From Nitrosopumilus sp. BACL13 MAG-121220-bin23 (GTDB lineage: Archaea > Thermoproteota > Nitrososphaeria > Nitrososphaerales > Nitrosopumilaceae), in contig LIAL01000071.1 in the NCBI GenBank assembly GCA_001437625.1, forward strand, positions 1 through 5,408: a DNA stretch of 5,408 nucleotides, in the 5' to 3' direction. Under the pieces are notes generated by a model. It searched no databases. It was not told where the DNA came from and worked only from the letters and a program-made list of their open reading frames with translations. Made by a program: the position numbers and the translations under genes. The stretch's first letter is position 1; every line of letters begins with the position of its first letter. This document shows positions 1-5,408 of this stretch, in pieces.

Positions 1-987
1 AATACCATAATCACGTCCTATTTTTGCACAATCCATTACTGCTGTTAGTTGAGGAACTCCCGAACCAGTAATTACTCTAGTTATACAAATTGAACCTGAA
101 CCAACACCAACTTTTACAGCATCAACTCCTGCTTTCATTAAATCTTCAGCACCTTGAGCAGTTGCAATATTTCCTGCAATTAATTCACAATTAGGAAATG
201 CTTTTTTGATATGTTTTACAGTACTGATTGCATTTTCACTATGACCATGAGCAATATCAACAACTAGAGTGTCAGCACCTGCTTCTAAAAGAGATTCACT
301 TCTTTCTAAAAAGTCACCTTTAACTCCAACTGCAGCTCCAACAAGAGGGCGACCTTTACCATCTTTGGATGCATTTGGATAAGCAGCATTATTTGTTATA
401 TCCTTGCTTGTAATCAAACCTTTTACAAATCCAGATTCATCAACTAAAGGTAATTTTTCAATTCTATGTTTATGTAAAAGATCTTTTGCCTCATCAATAG
501 AGATACCATATTTTGCAGTAACAACATCTTTAGTCATTACATCTTGAATAAGATTTTTAGAATTTGCAAATAACAAATCTCTTTTAGTAATAATTCCAAT
601 TAACTTTGAAGTAGCATCAACTACCAATAATCCAGAAATATTTTTATTTTCAGCATAATCTAATGCAGTTTCAATTGTTTTATCAGCAGTTATAGAATAA
701 GGGTTTTCAATCATTACACTTCCAGATCGTTTTACTTTAAGAACTTCATTTGCTTGTTCTTGAATTGTTAAAAATCTATGAATTATTCCAATTCCTCCCG
801 CACGTGCAATGGCTACAGCCATAGAGGATTCAGTAACAGTATCCATATTGGCACTCACAAAAGGGATGTTTAGAGAAATGTTTCTAGATAATTGAGTTGT
901 TAGACTAGTTTGGCTTCTACTTGTTATATCAGAATATTTGGGTACAAGAAGAACGTCGTCAAATGTTAATCCTTCTTTAAATTCCAA
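1..987 (-). CDS. guaB: IMP dehydrogenase, C-terminus cut off by window edge
   Basis: Cytoplasmic enzyme oxidising IMP to XMP with NAD+, the first committed step to GMP. 329 codons are visible; the family is usually about 480 residues, so roughly the last third (including the mobile flap) lies outside the window. Visible in order: N-terminal barrel segment with LTFDDVLLVP (7-16) and SANMDTVTE (45-53); two CBS domains (about 90-145 and 148-205) inserted in the barrel; the barrel resuming at GRPLVGAAVG (212-221); the NAD-site region VVDIAHGHS (242-250, Asp244); GNIAT (272-276); and the catalytic loop GSGSICITR with nucleophile Cys301. The frame has no ATG before Met48, which is inside the barrel, and the first upstream stop is at 1018-1020. 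I therefore chose TTG at 985-987, which gives a family-like N-terminus (MEFKEGLTFDD) and has AAGG five bases upstream. It lies 45 bases downstream of folP on the same strand. Odd: Ser297 where most family members have Pro (GPGS). Identity is very secure; the start is fairly secure. Confidence 0.96.
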   Translation of the reverse strand, partial: MEFKEGLTFDDVLLVPKYSDITSRSQTSLTTQLSRNISLNIPFVSANMDTVTESSMAVAIARAGGIGIIHRFLTIQEQANEVLKVKRSGSVMIENPYSITADKTIETALDYAENKNISGLLVVDATSKLIGIITKRDLLFANSKNLIQDVMTKDVVTAKYGISIDEAKDLLHKHRIEKLPLVDESGFVKGLITSKDITNNAAYPNASKDGKGRPLVGAAVGVKGDFLERSESLLEAGADTLVVDIAHGHSENAISTVKHIKKAFPNCELIAGNIATAQGAEDLMKAGVDAVKVGVGSGSICITRVITGSGVPQLTAVMDCAKIGRDYGI

Positions 988-992
988 TGAAA

Positions 993-996
993 CCTT
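993..996 (-). promoter_or_regulatory. Shine-Dalgarno AAGG for guaB
   Basis: AAGG on the minus strand, five bases before TTG 985-987. It matters because it supports a TTG start for guaB, where no ATG is available at the N-terminus. The match is short, so the support is moderate. Confidence 0.4.
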
Positions 997-999
997 GTT

Positions 1000-1011
1000 A
1001 AAAAAGTAAAA
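1000..1011 (-). terminator. Possible oligo-T terminator after folP
   Basis: Read on the minus strand, the folP-guaB gap contains four T, then A and C, then six T, starting about 21 bases past the folP stop. Archaeal transcription often ends at T-rich tracts without a hairpin, and no hairpin is visible here. In such AT-rich DNA this can be chance, and readthrough from folP into guaB remains possible. Confidence 0.25.
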
Positions 1012-1016
1012 TATTG

Positions 1017-1023
1017 ATTATAA
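1017..1023 (-). promoter_or_regulatory. TATA-like element before guaB
   Basis: TTATAAT on the minus strand, centred about 33 bases upstream of the TTG start of guaB. A start site about 26 bases downstream would leave a leader of only about 7 bases, which would cut into the AAGG element, so the fit is imperfect. Inference from base composition and spacing; guaB could instead be read only from the folP promoter. Confidence 0.25.
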
Positions 1024-1032
1024 GCCTTTGTG

Positions 1033-1884
1033 TTATTTTGATAATTTTGAAGCGATTGTAATAGCATCTTTAGTAGCCATCACATTATGAGTGCGAATAA
1101 GATCGGCTCCATTTAAAACACATATTGCTTCAGCAGTAATAGATCCAAACAATCGATCAGAAGTATTCTCTTTTTCTAAAAGATTACCAATAATGGATTT
1201 ATTTGAAACGGATATTAAAATAGGATAATTCATTTTAATAGAATTTAAATTTTTAATGACAGATAGATCTCTTTCAACCCAATCAGTTTTAATTTTTGTA
1301 AAAAATTTACCTTTTCCTGTTTTTCTAAAAAAACCAATTGCAGGATCTAGTACAATTTTTTTATTTGAGATATTACACTTTTCTGCAATTTTTAAGCTAT
1401 CTGCAAGAAGTTTTTTTGTAGAAGTAATTGTATTTCCAGAAACAATTTTAGAATCATACGCACATAAAATTAATGAAGGTTGAAATTTAGATATTACATC
1501 CTTCATTTGTACATCATATTTTAATCCTGAAATATCATTAATTATTTCAACATCATGTTCTAAAGCATTTTTAGCTACACTGGATCTACATGTGTCAACA
1601 GATATTGGAAGGTTGGTATTATCTTGAATAATTTTTACTGCATTAAGAATTCTTTTAGATTCTACTTTTTCAGATACATGAGTAGACAAATAGGGGGCAG
1701 TAGACATACCACCCACATCAATAAAGTCTGCACCGTCATTTTCCATTTGAATTACGGTATTTTTAATTTTCATACGGGTAGTATTGATTGATTTTTTGTA
1801 AAATGATTCTGGACTAGTATTCAAAATACCTACAATTCGAACAGGATTCCTTCCGCCAACAGAAATATTTGCAATTTTTGCCAT
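1033..1884 (-). CDS. folP: Dihydropteroate synthase, archaeal type
   Basis: TIM-barrel pterin-binding enzyme that joins 6-hydroxymethyldihydropterin diphosphate to an aromatic amine (p-aminobenzoate in folate synthesis; a ribosylated aminobenzene in methanopterin synthesis). 283 residues from the ATG at 1882-1884, normal for the family. Motifs, with residues matching the E. coli active site: GILN (19-22, Asn22), FIDVGGMSTAP (54-64, Thr62), SVDT (95-98, Asp97), IINDISG (114-120, Asn116), VLDPAIGF (178-185, Asp180), VSNKS (226-230, Lys229), and IRTH (263-266, Arg264, His266). The frame can be extended eight codons to a TTG at 1906-1908, but that would run into the divergent mptE promoter region, so I prefer the ATG. 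It is divergent from mptE, which makes its pterin substrate, and upstream of guaB. Odd: the usual GGESTRP loop reads GGMSTAP, losing Glu and Arg, so the arylamine may not be plain p-aminobenzoate. Family assignment is secure; exact substrate is not. Confidence 0.93.
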   Translation of the reverse strand: MAKIANISVGGRNPVRIVGILNTSPESFYKKSINTTRMKIKNTVIQMENDGADFIDVGGMSTAPYLSTHVSEKVESKRILNAVKIIQDNTNLPISVDTCRSSVAKNALEHDVEIINDISGLKYDVQMKDVISKFQPSLILCAYDSKIVSGNTITSTKKLLADSLKIAEKCNISNKKIVLDPAIGFFRKTGKGKFFTKIKTDWVERDLSVIKNLNSIKMNYPILISVSNKSIIGNLLEKENTSDRLFGSITAEAICVLNGADLIRTHNVMATKDAITIASKLSK

Positions 1885-1888
1885 ATAG

Positions 1889-1896
1889 TTTATGAA
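1889..1896 (+). promoter_or_regulatory. TATA-like element for mptE in divergent gap
   Basis: TTTATGAA lies 23-30 bases upstream of the ATG at 1919, the usual TATA distance for a leaderless archaeal transcript. It is an imperfect match to the archaeal TTTAWATA consensus. The gap between the two divergent starts (1885-1918) is only 34 bases, so the folP and mptE promoters must overlap. I could not find a convincing TATA box for folP on the other strand. Confidence 0.3.
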
Positions 1897-1918
1897 AACC
1901 TCATACAATTTGAGTGAT

Positions 1919-2656
1919 ATGATGATTTTAGGTTGGGAAAAAAGATATTTTTCTATTTTAAAGAAATTGAATTATAGTGAGAAAAAAGATAAAGAGTCAG
2001 CTTTAATTTTAGATTCAATTTTAAAAAAAACAAATACTATTGAAAAAATTGAAAAAATAATCCAGGGTAAAACAGTTTTTGTCATAGGTTCTGGACCATC
2101 GTTATCAATTGCCATTCCAAAATTAAAAAAGTTAGAAAAATCTATAAAAATTGCAGCTGATAGTTCATTAAAACCACTAATAGCTAATGGGATTTTTCCA
2201 GACATAGTTGTAACAGATTTAGATGGAGATGAGGATACAATTAAAAAAATATCAAAGACAAAATCAATATTTGTAGTACATGCACATGGAGATAATATTG
2301 AAAAGTTACAAATGGTTAAAAAAATAAAAAATTGTATCGGAACAACTCAAACAAATCCATTCAATAAAATTCAAAATTTTGGAGGTTTTACTGATGGGGA
2401 TAGAGGGGTTTTTTTAGCAAGTCATTTTGATGCCAAAAAAATTATTTTGTTTGGAATGGATTTTGGAAATCAAATTGGTAAATTTTCTAATACAAAAAAA
2501 TCAGATAGAGAGACTAAATTAAAAAAATTAGAAATAGGAAGAGATCTTTTAATCTGGCTATCAACAATTACTAAATCAGAATTATTTACCACATCAAAAC
2601 CAATCAAAGGGTTTAGAAAAATATCATACAAAGAAGTAAATAACATAATTACCTAG
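1919..2656 (+). CDS. mptE: 6-hydroxymethyl-7,8-dihydropterin pyrophosphokinase (MptE-like, DUF115 family)
   Basis: Predicted to transfer pyrophosphate from ATP to 6-hydroxymethyl-7,8-dihydropterin, giving the activated pterin used by dihydropteroate synthase. This is the archaeal replacement for bacterial FolK. From the chosen ATG there are 245 residues. Features: N-terminal helical part with a W-E and K-K-D pattern typical of the family (Trp6, Asp24); nucleotide-site strand FVIGSGPSL (54-62); AADSS (79-83); acidic, probably metal-binding TDLDGDED (99-106); VVHAHGDN (119-126); GTTQ (141-144); FGGFTDGDRG (154-163); and LFGMDFG (177-183). Starts: ATG 1892 is also in frame but would leave 7 bases to the folP start. 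The family N-terminus (MILGWE) and the upstream TATA-like element favour 1919 or 1922. Its divergent partner folP uses its product. The related flagellin-modification MAF family shares DUF115, but the length and the folP neighbour argue for MptE. Confidence 0.88.
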   Translation: MMILGWEKRYFSILKKLNYSEKKDKESALILDSILKKTNTIEKIEKIIQGKTVFVIGSGPSLSIAIPKLKKLEKSIKIAADSSLKPLIANGIFPDIVVTDLDGDEDTIKKISKTKSIFVVHAHGDNIEKLQMVKKIKNCIGTTQTNPFNKIQNFGGFTDGDRGVFLASHFDAKKIILFGMDFGNQIGKFSNTKKSDRETKLKKLEIGRDLLIWLSTITKSELFTTSKPIKGFRKISYKEVNNIIT

Positions 2657-2662
2657 AATGCA

Positions 2663-2670
2663 TTTAATAC
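2663..2670 (+). promoter_or_regulatory. TATA-like element for the guaA operon
   Basis: TTTAATAC sits 22-29 bases upstream of the ATG at 2692, the spacing expected for a leaderless archaeal transcript, and there is no Shine-Dalgarno match before that ATG. It lies in the 35-base gap after mptE, so the unknown gene and guaA probably have their own promoter, with or without readthrough from mptE. Confidence 0.45.
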
Positions 2671-2691
2671 CCATTACAGATTTATTGAATT

Positions 2692-3264
2692 ATGCAATTT
2701 TCAGAAGAGCAAGTAAAAAAAATAGTTGCTTTGAGAGAAAATATGCTTAGACAAATAGATAAAGATCAGGAAGGCATAGAAATGTTGGAAAAAAATATAC
2801 TAGTATTAGATGAATTTCTAAAAGGATCTAGTTTCACAAAAGCATCTCAATTAAAAACAGGAATTGAGCCTGAGATCATAAAAAATGTAGAAGAGTCGGA
2901 ACAGGTAGAAGAGTCAATTCCAATTAAAAGAGGCAGTGATGGAAAAATAATTGCTAATGCATATGTTACACCAGATCAAGTTTCAATAATTTTAGATAAA
3001 CAAGTTATGATTAATGCAGACACCCCACCTTTCAAATCATTCTTTTTAGATAGAATTATTGGAGAAATGAAGAAGAAAGATTCAGTTGAAGCACAAAATG
3101 GAAAAATCCAAAAAGAATCAATAATAGATTATATTATAAATAAAAATGGGGCAGACATTAGAGAAATTATAATTAAGAATTATAGGCAAAAAGAGAGAGT
3201 GACAGAATTAATCAATACGGTAGGATGGTCATTAACAAGGATGTTGGAGAATATCAGTAAGTGA
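2692..3264 (+). CDS. Conserved-looking hypothetical protein, N-terminal coiled coil, guaA-linked
   Basis: 190 residues that I do not recognise. Residues 1-45 are a charged, Leu/Ile-patterned helix likely to form a coiled coil. An acidic linker follows (about 58-75, rich in Glu). Then comes a mixed region with IPIKRGSDGKI (76-86) and PPFKSFFLDRIIGEMKKKD (about 111-129). The C-terminal helical part (about 139-188) contains IIDYII, ADIREIIIKNY and GWSLTRMLE, which could be a small helical or winged-helix-like module. There is no cysteine, signal peptide or membrane segment, so it is probably cytoplasmic. Base and codon use match the neighbours. It starts at ATG 2692 behind a TATA-like element and stops 4 bases before guaA, so the two genes are almost certainly co-transcribed. 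A role tied to GMP synthase or to DNA/RNA binding is only a guess. The gene is real; its function is unknown. Confidence 0.85.
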   Translation: MQFSEEQVKKIVALRENMLRQIDKDQEGIEMLEKNILVLDEFLKGSSFTKASQLKTGIEPEIIKNVEESEQVEESIPIKRGSDGKIIANAYVTPDQVSIILDKQVMINADTPPFKSFFLDRIIGEMKKKDSVEAQNGKIQKESIIDYIINKNGADIREIIIKNYRQKERVTELINTVGWSLTRMLENISK

Positions 3265-3265
3265 T
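3261..3265 (+). promoter_or_regulatory. Shine-Dalgarno GTGAT for guaA
   Basis: GTGAT overlaps the stop codon of the upstream gene and ends three bases before the guaA ATG. It can pair with the GAUCACC part of the archaeal 16S rRNA 3' end. This fits an internal operon gene and supports ATG 3269 as the start. A similar GTGA overlaps the guaA stop, before the next gene. Confidence 0.45.
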
Positions 3266-3268
3266 TTT

Positions 3269-4792
3269 ATGGATAAAATTCTAGTTTTAGACTTTGGTTC
3301 TCAGTATAGTCATTTAATTTGTAGAAGAATTAGAGAATTCTCTGTTTTTGCAGAACTAGTACCGTATGATATCAGTTATGAAGAAATACAAAAACATAAT
3401 CCAAAAGGAATAATTTTTTCTGGAGGTCCATCTAGTGTGTATAATTCAGAAGCTCCAGTTCCAGAAAATAAAATTTATGATATGGATTTACCATTATTAG
3501 GAATTTGTTATGGACACCAGTTAATTGTAGAGAAATTTGGAGGTAAAGTAAAAAGAGCAAACAAAGAATACGGCTCATCAATTTTAACAATAGATAACGA
3601 TAATGATTTACTAAACGGAGTAGGTAAATCAGTTAGAGCATGGATGAGTCACGGTGATGAGGCTGAAGAAATTCCATCAGGATTTGAAATAATAGGCCAT
3701 ACAGAAGGTGCAAAAGCTGCAGCAATAGCATCAAATGAAAAATCAATTTATGGAATTCAATTTCATCCAGAAGTAGTGCACACAGAGCAAGGTGCACAGA
3801 TTCTCAAAAATTTTGTACTAAAAGTATGTGGTGCAAAACAAGATTGGACAATGAAAGGTTTTATCGATACAGCAGTAGAAAAAATTTCAAAAATTGAAGG
3901 GAATGTTCTCTGCGGGGTTAGTGGAGGAATAGATTCTACAGTTGTAGCGTTACTTATTGACAAAGCAATTGGAAATAGAATGAAATGTGTCTTTGTAGAT
4001 AATGGTTTGTTACGATTAAACGAAGAAAAAGAAGTAGAAGAAATGTTTAAAGAAAATTTCAAAGTTAATTTTACAGCAGTTAATGCAGGAGAACAATTTC
4101 TTGAAAAATTAAAAGGAGTAGCAGATCCAGAAGCAAAAAGAAAAATTGTTGGTGAAGAATTTATTCATGTTTTTACTAAATTTGCTGAAAAAGAAGGTCC
4201 TTTCAAATGGTTAGCACAAGGAACACTATATCCAGATGTAATTGAAAGTGGAGTTTCAAAAGGTCCAGCAGCTATGATAAAATCTCATCATAATGTAGGA
4301 GGATTACCAGATTGGCTTAATTTAGAAATTTTAGAACCATTAAGAGAGTTATACAAAGATGAAGTTAGAGAAATTGCTAAAATCTTAGGTGTTCCTGAAA
4401 AACTTTTCATGAGACATCCATTTCCAGGTCCAGGATTATCAGTTAGAATAATTGGTGAAGTGACTCCAACAAAATTAGAAATTTCAAAAGTAGCAAGTAA
4501 AATTGTTGAAGAAGAGTTAATGGAATCTGGATTTTATACAAAAGTTTGGCAAGCATATGCAGCAGTAGGCGATGATAAAGCAGTGGGAGTGGTAGGGGAT
4601 GAGAGAAGATATGGAAACATAGTTATGATTAGAGTTGTAGATTCTATTGACGCAATGACTGCAGATTGGACAAGACTTCCACATGAAGTATTAGAAAAAA
4701 TGAGTAATAGGATTACAAATGAAATTGAAGATGTAACTTGGGTAACATATACAATTTCAAGTAAACCTCCTGCAACCATTGAACCACAGTAG
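3269..4792 (+). CDS. guaA: GMP synthase (glutamine-hydrolysing), fused single chain
   Basis: Converts XMP, ATP and glutamine to GMP; complete at 507 residues. N-terminal class I glutamine amidotransferase (about 1-188): LDFGSQY (7-13), SGGPSSV (51-57), nucleophile Cys80 in GICYGHQ, and FHPEV with His166 and Glu168 completing the triad. ATP-pyrophosphatase domain (about 190-385): P-loop SGGIDST (218-224), VFVDNG, and the DPEAKRKIVG and LAQGTLYPDVIES segments. C-terminal dimerisation domain: HPFPGPGLSVR (383-393) and KPPATIE (499-505). The start at ATG 3269 gives the invariant short N-terminus. It is 4 bases after the unknown gene and 9 before the next, so it lies inside an operon. Methanogens and many other euryarchaea split this enzyme into two proteins; here it is fused, as in bacteria. 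Odd: the chain ends in Pro-Gln where most relatives end in an aromatic residue and Glu. All catalytic residues are present. Confidence 0.98.
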   Translation: MDKILVLDFGSQYSHLICRRIREFSVFAELVPYDISYEEIQKHNPKGIIFSGGPSSVYNSEAPVPENKIYDMDLPLLGICYGHQLIVEKFGGKVKRANKEYGSSILTIDNDNDLLNGVGKSVRAWMSHGDEAEEIPSGFEIIGHTEGAKAAAIASNEKSIYGIQFHPEVVHTEQGAQILKNFVLKVCGAKQDWTMKGFIDTAVEKISKIEGNVLCGVSGGIDSTVVALLIDKAIGNRMKCVFVDNGLLRLNEEKEVEEMFKENFKVNFTAVNAGEQFLEKLKGVADPEAKRKIVGEEFIHVFTKFAEKEGPFKWLAQGTLYPDVIESGVSKGPAAMIKSHHNVGGLPDWLNLEILEPLRELYKDEVREIAKILGVPEKLFMRHPFPGPGLSVRIIGEVTPTKLEISKVASKIVEEELMESGFYTKVWQAYAAVGDDKAVGVVGDERRYGNIVMIRVVDSIDAMTADWTRLPHEVLEKMSNRITNEIEDVTWVTYTISSKPPATIEPQ

Positions 4793-4801
4793 TGAAAAAT
4801 T

Positions 4802-5164
4802 ATGAATTATGAAAAAATCTGTGATCAAATATTAGAATCTAATGAAAAAATTAGATATGCAGCTGTTTATGATTACGGGGAACTTGTTGACAAAATTAGA
4901 CCGGGAATAACATCTTATCTAACTAGAGAAGAAACGGAAACATCACTGTCACAAGCAATTTACAGATGGTCAACAAGGAAAAAAACTGCTGATAAAATTG
5001 GAACTCCACTTTATGCATTAGCAAAATATGAAAAAATCTTTAGAATTACAATACCAATTGGAGGTGCAGGTTTGATTTTGATAACTACAGAATTAGATGC
5101 AGATGTTAATAAAATTGTAGATAAATGTCTTGAAATTAGAGATGAGCATGTTAAAAATTTATGA
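4802..5164 (+). CDS. Small DUF6659-like protein, function unknown
   Basis: 120 residues, complete, cytoplasmic by sequence (no signal peptide, no clear membrane segment). It resembles the thaumarchaeal DUF6659 family as I remember it: an N-terminal MNYEKIC helix, a strand AAVYDYGELV (20-29), then R-x-G and LTREETETSLSQA (40-52), the basic stretch RWSTRKK (55-61), a K-I-G and Y-A element (65-72), YEKIFRITIPI (76-86), a hydrophobic glycine-containing strand GGAGLILITTE (87-97), and a C-terminal helix. The alternation of helix and strands recalls small alpha/beta sensor-like folds (roadblock type), but that is a guess from pattern only. It begins 9 bases after guaA with GTGA upstream, and its stop overlaps the next start by 4 bases, so it is very likely translated from the guaA transcript. 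The gene call is firm; the family name is moderate; the function is unknown. Confidence 0.8.
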   Translation: MNYEKICDQILESNEKIRYAAVYDYGELVDKIRPGITSYLTREETETSLSQAIYRWSTRKKTADKIGTPLYALAKYEKIFRITIPIGGAGLILITTELDADVNKIVDKCLEIRDEHVKNL

Positions 5165-5408
5165 TTGATATGAATTTTCATGTCTTTGATACATATGTTA
5201 AATCAAACGATGGGCATACGATGCATTTTGATGTAATTACAGACAAAAAAGATTCTACGATTGCAATTTCTTTTGCAAAAGAATGGTTAGAATCAATTGG
5301 TGAAAAAAATGCAAAGGTAACTACAGAAGAATGTAAATTCTGTCATTCAGAATCTGTTGCAGAAGATATAGAAATAGAAATTATGACAAATGGGTATTTT
5401 ATTGTAAA
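5161..5408 (+). CDS. DUF2024-family protein, C-terminus cut off by window edge
   Basis: 82 codons are visible and the frame is open at the right edge. DUF2024 proteins are about 85-95 residues, so only a few residues are probably missing. Recognised from FHVFDTYVK (6-14), DGHTMHFDVIT (17-27), AKEWLESIG (39-47) and EECKFCHSE (56-64), which are the characteristic blocks of this small cytoplasmic family of unknown function. The Cys58-x-x-Cys61-His62 pattern is part of the family motif; with no export signal it is more likely to bind a metal or to be redox-active than to carry haem c. ATG 5161 overlaps the upstream stop by 4 bases (ATGA), suggesting translational coupling. ATG 5170, with TGAT just before it, gives MNFHVFDTY and is closer to the usual family N-terminus, so either start is possible. 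Last visible gene of the guaA operon. Confidence 0.85.
   Translation, partial: MIDMNFHVFDTYVKSNDGHTMHFDVITDKKDSTIAISFAKEWLESIGEKNAKVTTEECKFCHSESVAEDIEIEIMTNGYFIV

Noticed and set aside
1256..1483. Plus-strand open frame of 75 codons
   Set aside because: It lies wholly antisense within folP, has no recognisable motif, and its composition is what the reverse strand of an AT-rich gene gives.
1972..2205. Minus-strand open frame of 77 codons
   Set aside because: Antisense to mptE, spanning its helical part and nucleotide motif; Phe/Ser/Ile-rich translation is typical of antisense to Lys/Glu-rich coding.
3763..4062. Minus-strand open frame of 99 codons
   Set aside because: Antisense to the conserved ATP-pyrophosphatase part of guaA; Ser/Thr/Phe-rich and without domain character.
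4534..4779. Minus-strand open frame of 81 codons with hydrophobic stretches
   Set aside because: Antisense to the conserved C-terminal domain of guaA; the apparent membrane-like residues are a by-product of reading the complementary strand.
5318..5343. CxxCH haem c attachment site in the last gene
   Set aside because: The motif is a family feature of DUF2024, and there is no signal peptide or other cytochrome character.
1..5408. Defence system, mobile element, CRISPR array, tRNA or rRNA
   Set aside because: No repeat-spacer pattern, transposase motif, inverted terminal repeat or structured RNA gene was seen; the window is almost entirely filled by housekeeping and small conserved-looking genes.

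Overview
The window is AT-rich, gene-dense DNA that looks like a marine ammonia-oxidising archaeon (Nitrososphaeria/Thaumarchaeota, Nitrosopumilus-like). The reasons are the archaeal-type pterin pyrophosphokinase (MptE/DUF115 family), a small protein resembling a family I associate with Thaumarchaeota (DUF6659-like), one-polypeptide GMP synthase, TATA-like elements about 25 bases before apparently leaderless starts, and GTGA-type Shine-Dalgarno matches inside the operon. The taxon is inferred from protein character, not from a search.

Layout. On the minus strand, reading right to left, lie a dihydropteroate synthase (folP-like, 1033-1884) and then IMP dehydrogenase (guaB, 987 down to 1, C-terminus beyond the window edge). 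Divergent from folP, on the plus strand, are mptE-like 6-hydroxymethyldihydropterin pyrophosphokinase (1919-2656), an unrecognised 190-residue protein (2692-3264), full-length GMP synthase guaA (3269-4792), a DUF6659-like protein (4802-5164), and a DUF2024-family protein (from 5161, running off the right edge). The last four are spaced 4, 9 and -4 bases apart and look like one transcription unit. Non-coding DNA amounts to only a few short gaps; none exceeds 50 bases.

How the genes fit together. GuaB (IMP to XMP) and GuaA (XMP to GMP) are the two committed steps to guanine nucleotides. GTP is the precursor of the pterin ring, and MptE and the dihydropteroate synthase carry out the activation and arylamine-coupling steps of folate/methanopterin synthesis. 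The locus therefore joins guanine nucleotide supply to pterin cofactor synthesis around one short divergent promoter region. I see no mobile element, CRISPR array, defence system, tRNA or rRNA. The main open points are the unknown 190-residue protein, the two small proteins downstream of guaA, and several substitutions at normally conserved positions (GGMSTAP in FolP, the GSGS loop in GuaB, the GuaA C-terminus).
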